Below are positions 6,874 to 10,033 of a DNA stretch of 10,033 nt, in pieces (within the stretch, counting starts at the first letter, position 1; the number at the start of each line of letters is the position of its first letter). Both the position numbers and the translations under genes were made by a program. The notes under the pieces are model-generated. The model did no database searches, was not told the origin of the DNA, and was given only the letters and a program-made list of their open reading frames with translations. This stretch comes from Chitinophagaceae bacterium UBA3430 (GTDB lineage: Bacteria > Bacteroidota > Bacteroidia > Chitinophagales > Chitinophagaceae): contig DFST01000006.1 of the NCBI GenBank assembly GCA_002378975.1, forward strand, positions 1-10,033. The letters run 5' to 3'.

Positions 6874-7632
6874 ATGTCCGACGCATACGTACGCTTCTCG
6901 CTCACGAACGGCATTCGCCGCATCGAGTTCTTTCATCCGCAAAGCAATTCCTTGCCAGGAAAAATCTTGAATGAATTAGCGCAAGCGATTCAAACTGCCG
7001 GCGAAGACCCAGAAACCCGTGTGATCATCCTGCAAAGTCAAGGTGAAAAAGCCTTCTGCGCAGGCGCCTCCTTCGATGAACTGATCGCCATTGAAAACGA
7101 AGCAGGCGGACTTCAATTCTTCAGCGGATTTGCACACGTGATCAATGCCATGCGCAAAACACCTCAACCCATCCTAGTCCGCATTCAAGGAAAATGCGTG
7201 GGCGGTGGAGTTGGTCTTGCTGCCGCTGCCGATTACGCCATCGCGATCGACAGCGCTTCCATCAAACTCAGCGAATTGGCCGTAGGCATCGGACCCTTTG
7301 TAGTTGGCCCCGCCGTCGAACGCAAAATGGGCGTAGCCGCTTATACGGAATTGGCCTTTGACGCCAACAGCTGGCGCTCGGCCGCCTGGGCCCGCGAAAA
7401 AGGATTGTTCGCCGAAGTACACGAGGGAATAGCTGGTGTAGATGCCGCGATCGACCGACTGGCCGATCAACTCGCCAAATCCAATCCCCATGCCATGAAA
7501 GACATCAAACGCGTGAGCTGGGAAGGAACCGGCCATTGGGATACGCTGCTGCTTGAGCGCGCTGCCATCAGCGGACGATTGGTCTTAAGCGAATTCACGA
7601 AAAACGCCATCGCGCAGTTCAAGAAAAAATGA
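6874..7632 (+). CDS. Enoyl-CoA hydratase/isomerase (crotonase) family protein
   Basis: This crotonase-fold protein of 252 residues acts on an acyl-CoA thioester, probably in the phenylacetate route beside PaaZ. The oxyanion-hole segments are visible as FCAGASFDEL (61-70) and CVGGGVGLA (108-116). The glutamate matching Glu164 of rat mitochondrial hydratase is present (Glu134, in LSELAVGIG), but the position matching Glu144 is glycine (Gly114, 20 residues earlier, the normal spacing). Hydratases normally need both. Family members with one acidic residue are often isomerases, so an isomerase or PaaG-like role is more likely than a plain hydratase; this is inference. The ATG lies nine bases after the paaZ stop, so the two are almost certainly co-transcribed. 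The 3' end overlaps the next gene in an ATGA. PaaF, PaaG and methylglutaconyl-CoA hydratase are alternatives that sequence reading cannot separate. Confidence 0.85.
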   Translation: MSDAYVRFSLTNGIRRIEFFHPQSNSLPGKILNELAQAIQTAGEDPETRVIILQSQGEKAFCAGASFDELIAIENEAGGLQFFSGFAHVINAMRKTPQPILVRIQGKCVGGGVGLAAAADYAIAIDSASIKLSELAVGIGPFVVGPAVERKMGVAAYTELAFDANSWRSAAWAREKGLFAEVHEGIAGVDAAIDRLADQLAKSNPHAMKDIKRVSWEGTGHWDTLLLERAAISGRLVLSEFTKNAIAQFKKK

Positions 7633-8267
7633 TCCAACGTTTTGATGCGGATAATTTCCGTGCGATCTGCGATCAACTCGCCAAACGAGATGCCGACCTC
7701 AAACGCATTTTGAAAACACGCGGCTATCCATCGATGTGGACGCGCCCCAATAGTTTTCAAACCCTCATCCTCACCATCCTTGAACAACAAGTTTCCCTAG
7801 CCGCCGCCTATGCCGCGTTCAAACGTTTGAAAGAACGAATCGGTACCGTAACCCCCGATAAGTTGGCCGCCTTAAGCGATGAAGATTTACGCGCCTGCTA
7901 TTTCACGCGGCAAAAAATCGTCTATGCCCGCGGACTCACCGAAGCCATTCAATCCAAACAAATCAAACTCCGCGCCCTGCACCATCAACCCGATGAATCG
8001 GTGCGCGAACAATTGATCAACTTAAAAGGCATCGGTAACTGGACCATCGATGTATACCTGATGCATGCGCTTCGACGAACCGATCTGTTCCCCTTAGGCG
8101 ACATCGCCCTCGTAAATAGCTTGAAACACATCAAGCAATTGCCCGATGACATCAGCAAAGAAGACATGCTGGAGATCGCAGCGCAATGGCGACCCAATCG
8201 GACCATCGCTGCAATGATCCTCTGGCACGATTACATGCAACGAAGAAAAGTGACCGTTAAAGACTGA
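7629..8267 (+). CDS. DNA-3-methyladenine glycosylase, AlkA-like (HhH-GPD family)
   Basis: This base-excision repair enzyme probably removes alkylated purines such as 3-methyladenine from DNA. The 212-residue protein contains the HhH-GPD core without the extra N-terminal domain of E. coli AlkA. Visible landmarks are ILEQQVSLAAA (50-60, the QQ-S family helix), the helix-hairpin-helix LKGIGNWTID (132-141), the catalytic aspartate Asp158 in FPLGDIAL, and WRPNRTIAAMILWHDY (187-202), which matches the C-terminal WRPyR...W block. Nothing expected is missing. The start codon overlaps the crotonase stop in ATGA, so translation is probably coupled and expression tied to the paaZ unit. That is unusual for a repair gene and may reflect chance operon assembly, or a need for repair when reactive intermediates form; neither is shown. 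The 3' end is convergent with fabG, four bases apart. Confidence 0.9.
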   Translation: MIQRFDADNFRAICDQLAKRDADLKRILKTRGYPSMWTRPNSFQTLILTILEQQVSLAAAYAAFKRLKERIGTVTPDKLAALSDEDLRACYFTRQKIVYARGLTEAIQSKQIKLRALHHQPDESVREQLINLKGIGNWTIDVYLMHALRRTDLFPLGDIALVNSLKHIKQLPDDISKEDMLEIAAQWRPNRTIAAMILWHDYMQRRKVTVKD

Positions 8268-8285
8268 TCGATTAGATATTCAGTC
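8262..8285. terminator. Weak hairpin between convergent gene ends
   Basis: GACTGA (8262-8267) can pair with TCAGTC (8280-8285), a perfect six-base inverted repeat with a 12-base loop. It spans the glycosylase stop (TGA, 8265-8267) and the fabG-type stop (8274-8272 on the minus strand). Only three T follow on the minus strand and none on the plus strand, so any intrinsic termination would be weak. It is the only candidate found between these convergent genes. Confidence 0.25.
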
Positions 8286-9027
8286 CGCCGCAAACACTGA
8301 TGGTTTGTCCAGTTACATACGAACCCATATCACTGGCTAGGAACACCACCACATTGGCCACATCAGAAGCTGCTCCGAATTTACCCAGCGGAATGTTCGA
8401 TTTGTATTTTTCAGCGCCTTCGCCATCTTTCAAGTAACTGGTCATATCGGTTTCGATGAACCCGGGTGCAATGGCATTGCAACGAATGTTGCGGCTACCC
8501 AATTCTTTCGCAACCGATTTCGTGAATCCGATCACACCAGCCTTGCTCGCGGCATAGCTAGCCTGTCCGGCATTCCCGATCTCCCCGATGATCGAACTCA
8601 TATTGATGATGACACCACTGCGGGCCTTCATCATCGGACGGATCACCTGCTTAGTCATATAGAATACGCTGTTCAAGTTCACTTGAATCACCTGCTCCCA
8701 CTGCTCGTTGGTCATCCGCATCAACAGATTGTCTTTGGAGATCCCGGCGTTGTTCACCAGCACATCAATTTGACCGAACTCCTGGAGTACTTCATTTACG
8801 AACGATTCGCATTGGGCAGCATCACCGGCATTGCTTTTCCAAGCTTTGGCCTTTACGCCAAGGCTTTGAATTTTCTGCTCGAGGGCAGCGGCTTTCTCCG
8901 CGCTGCTGTCACTTACATAAGTGAATGCGATGTGCGCCCCTTGTTCAGCCAGTTCAAGGGCGATGGCTTCTCCGATTCCCCGGGCTGCACCGGTAACAAT
9001 GGCAACTTTGCCGTCAAGCAGTTTCAT
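8272..9027 (-). CDS. fabG: 3-oxoacyl-[acyl-carrier-protein] reductase (FabG-type SDR)
   Basis: This short-chain dehydrogenase/reductase probably reduces 3-oxoacyl-ACP with NADPH in fatty acid synthesis. Its 251 residues are typical for FabG. The cofactor-binding motif is TGAARGIG (12-19) and the structural motif is NNAG (92-95). The catalytic set is Asn117, Ser145, Tyr158 and Lys162, within NMSS and YAASKAG. PGFIETDMT (near 190-200) and the C-terminal SVCGGLNI also match FabG; the usual tail is VDGGM, so CGG is a small variation. The family is certain. FabG itself is likely, but many Bacteroidota carry several FabG-like SDRs, and this copy is not beside other fab genes here, so a role in another oxoacyl or hydroxyacyl pathway remains possible. 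The ATG at 9027 lies 26 bases after the GH3-family stop on the same strand, consistent with co-transcription. The gene is convergent with the glycosylase. Confidence 0.88.
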   Translation of the reverse strand: MKLLDGKVAIVTGAARGIGEAIALELAEQGAHIAFTYVSDSSAEKAAALEQKIQSLGVKAKAWKSNAGDAAQCESFVNEVLQEFGQIDVLVNNAGISKDNLLMRMTNEQWEQVIQVNLNSVFYMTKQVIRPMMKARSGVIINMSSIIGEIGNAGQASYAASKAGVIGFTKSVAKELGSRNIRCNAIAPGFIETDMTSYLKDGEGAEKYKSNIPLGKFGAASDVANVVVFLASDMGSYVTGQTISVCGGLNI

Positions 9028-9053
9028 AAGCAGTGGTTTGAATGGCCGTAAAA

Positions 9054-10033
9054 TTAGGCCTTATTGAGCGAAAGCAGTTCGTCGAGCAACGTGCGTTCGT
9101 TGCTGAGCCGAGGCACCTTGTGCTGTCCGCCCAGTTTTCCTTTTGCGCGCAGCCAATCGGTGAACAAACCGGGACGGGCGGCATGCACTTGAGGCAAGCG
9201 AAGTGCAATGCTCTTATGCCGTTTGGCCTCGTAATCGCTGTTCACTTGTTGCAAGGATTGGTCGAGTACGTCGGTGAATTGTGCGAGCGAATCCGGTTCG
9301 CGCTCAAATTCAACGATCCATTCATGTGCGCCATTGCCGTGATCGGAAAAATAAAGCGGGGCCGCCGTATAATCCAACACGACGGCATTGGTCAAACGCG
9401 AAGCTTCTGCAATGGCCCGATCAGAATTATCAACGATCACCTCTTCACCAAATGCATTGATGTAATGCTTGATCCGACCACTCACATTGATGCGAAACGG
9501 ATTCAGGTGCGTGAATTGAATGGTATCGCCCACCAAATACCTCCAGAGTCCGCCATTGGTCGAAATAATCAACGCGTATTGCTTGCCCAATTCGACTTTA
9601 TCCAACCCAACGGTCAGCGGATGTTTTTTTCCATATTCCGTGATCGGCATGAACTCCATGAAAATGCCATGATCGGGAAACAGCAACATGCCGTCGGCAC
9701 CGGGATAGTCCTGTGCGGCAAAAAATCCTTCACTCGCATTGTACATCTCCAAATAATGGATCGGCTCCCCGATGATCTTGGCGAATTGTTCTCGGTACGG
9801 CGTAAAGGAAACACCGCCATGTAAATACAACTCCAGGTTAGGCCAAACTTCCTTCATGGTCGTTTTCCCGGTGATCTCGAGAATACGACGGAAGAGCACC
9901 AAGGTCCACGTAGGCACTCCCGAGATGGAAGTCACATTCTCCGGGATCGTAGCCATCGCCAGTTTTTCGATCTTGGTTTCCCATTCATCCATCAACGCAA
10001 TGCTCAGTTCAGGGGTACGTAACCAATGACCCC
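9054..10033 (-). CDS. GH3 auxin-responsive-promoter family protein, N-terminal part missing
   Basis: This is an acyl-adenylating protein related to plant GH3 acyl-acid amido synthetases. Bacterial members probably activate a carboxylic acid with ATP and may join it to an amine, but substrates are unknown. The frame is open through the right edge (it reads GHWLRTPELSIALMDEW inward), so the TTG at 9995 is not the start. About 326 residues are present of a family length near 500. Seen in order are SGVPTW (9920-9903), LYLHGGVSF (9830-9804), YNASEG (9743-9726, the ATP-binding signature), GLWRYLVGD (9548-9525, with the nucleotide-contacting Asp), and a C-terminal block KGKLGGQHKVPRLSNER near 9141-9093 that I associate with Bacteroidota GH3 proteins from memory. 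No damage is visible. The FabG-type gene follows 26 bases later, hinting at a shared acyl-metabolism role, though gene order alone is weak evidence. Confidence 0.88.
   Translation of the reverse strand, partial: GHWLRTPELSIALMDEWETKIEKLAMATIPENVTSISGVPTWTLVLFRRILEITGKTTMKEVWPNLELYLHGGVSFTPYREQFAKIIGEPIHYLEMYNASEGFFAAQDYPGADGMLLFPDHGIFMEFMPITEYGKKHPLTVGLDKVELGKQYALIISTNGGLWRYLVGDTIQFTHLNPFRINVSGRIKHYINAFGEEVIVDNSDRAIAEASRLTNAVVLDYTAAPLYFSDHGNGAHEWIVEFEREPDSLAQFTDVLDQSLQQVNSDYEAKRHKSIALRLPQVHAARPGLFTDWLRAKGKLGGQHKVPRLSNERTLLDELLSLNKA

Noticed and set aside
9042..9824. Plus-strand open frame (260 codons) opposite the GH3-family gene
   Set aside because: It is a shadow of a gene with clear GH3 motifs, and its own translation resembles no family I know.
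1..10033. Mobile elements, CRISPR arrays, defence genes, toxin-antitoxin pairs, tRNA or rRNA genes
   Set aside because: I saw no transposase or integrase motifs, spaced direct repeats, terminal inverted repeats or RNA-gene signatures; the gene order looks like ordinary chromosome.

Overview
The window looks like chromosomal DNA from a member of the Bacteroidota, with base composition near 50% GC. The lineage call is an inference. It rests on two upstream sites matching the Bacteroidota -7 promoter consensus TAnnTTTG, the lack of Shine-Dalgarno-like leaders, a Bacteroidota-style cysteinyl-tRNA synthetase (HLGH and KMGKS signatures), and a GH3-family acyl-adenylating protein of the kind common in that phylum. 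A Chitinophagaceae-like relative is plausible but unproven. The DNA is densely coding: no gene-free stretch reaches 100 bases. I see no tRNA, rRNA, CRISPR array, insertion sequence, phage gene or integration scar.

Layout from left to right. (1) A rightward pair: the 3' part of an enolase-superfamily dipeptide epimerase cut by the left edge, then a small five-helix membrane protein of unknown function. (2) A leftward unit covering about 4748 to 1525: a small lipoprotein, a membrane-anchored endonuclease/exonuclease/phosphatase-fold protein, and cysS. It has a candidate promoter at its head and a candidate intrinsic terminator that contains the cysS stop codon. (3) A 73-base divergent control region (4713-4785) carrying two back-to-back TAnnTTTG elements. 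(4) A rightward unit: the bifunctional phenylacetate enzyme PaaZ, a crotonase-fold protein lacking one of the two usual catalytic glutamates, and a DNA-3-methyladenine glycosylase whose start overlaps the crotonase stop by four bases. (5) A leftward pair ending against unit 4: a GH3-family protein cut by the right edge, then a FabG-like reductase.

Functional links. PaaZ opens the oxepin ring in aerobic phenylacetyl-CoA catabolism and oxidises the resulting semialdehyde. The adjacent crotonase probably handles another acyl-CoA step of that route or a related one, although paaABCDE, paaK, paaH and paaJ are not in this window. The glycosylase has no known biochemical role in that pathway, so its coupling is the oddest gene-order feature. 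The remaining genes are housekeeping (cysS, a fabG-type gene) or common uncharacterised Bacteroidota families. I found no convincing evidence of a new multi-gene system. The points worth checking are local: the divergent promoter pair, the altered crotonase active site, the repair gene in a catabolic operon, the two terminator candidates, and an apparent excess of GATC sites.
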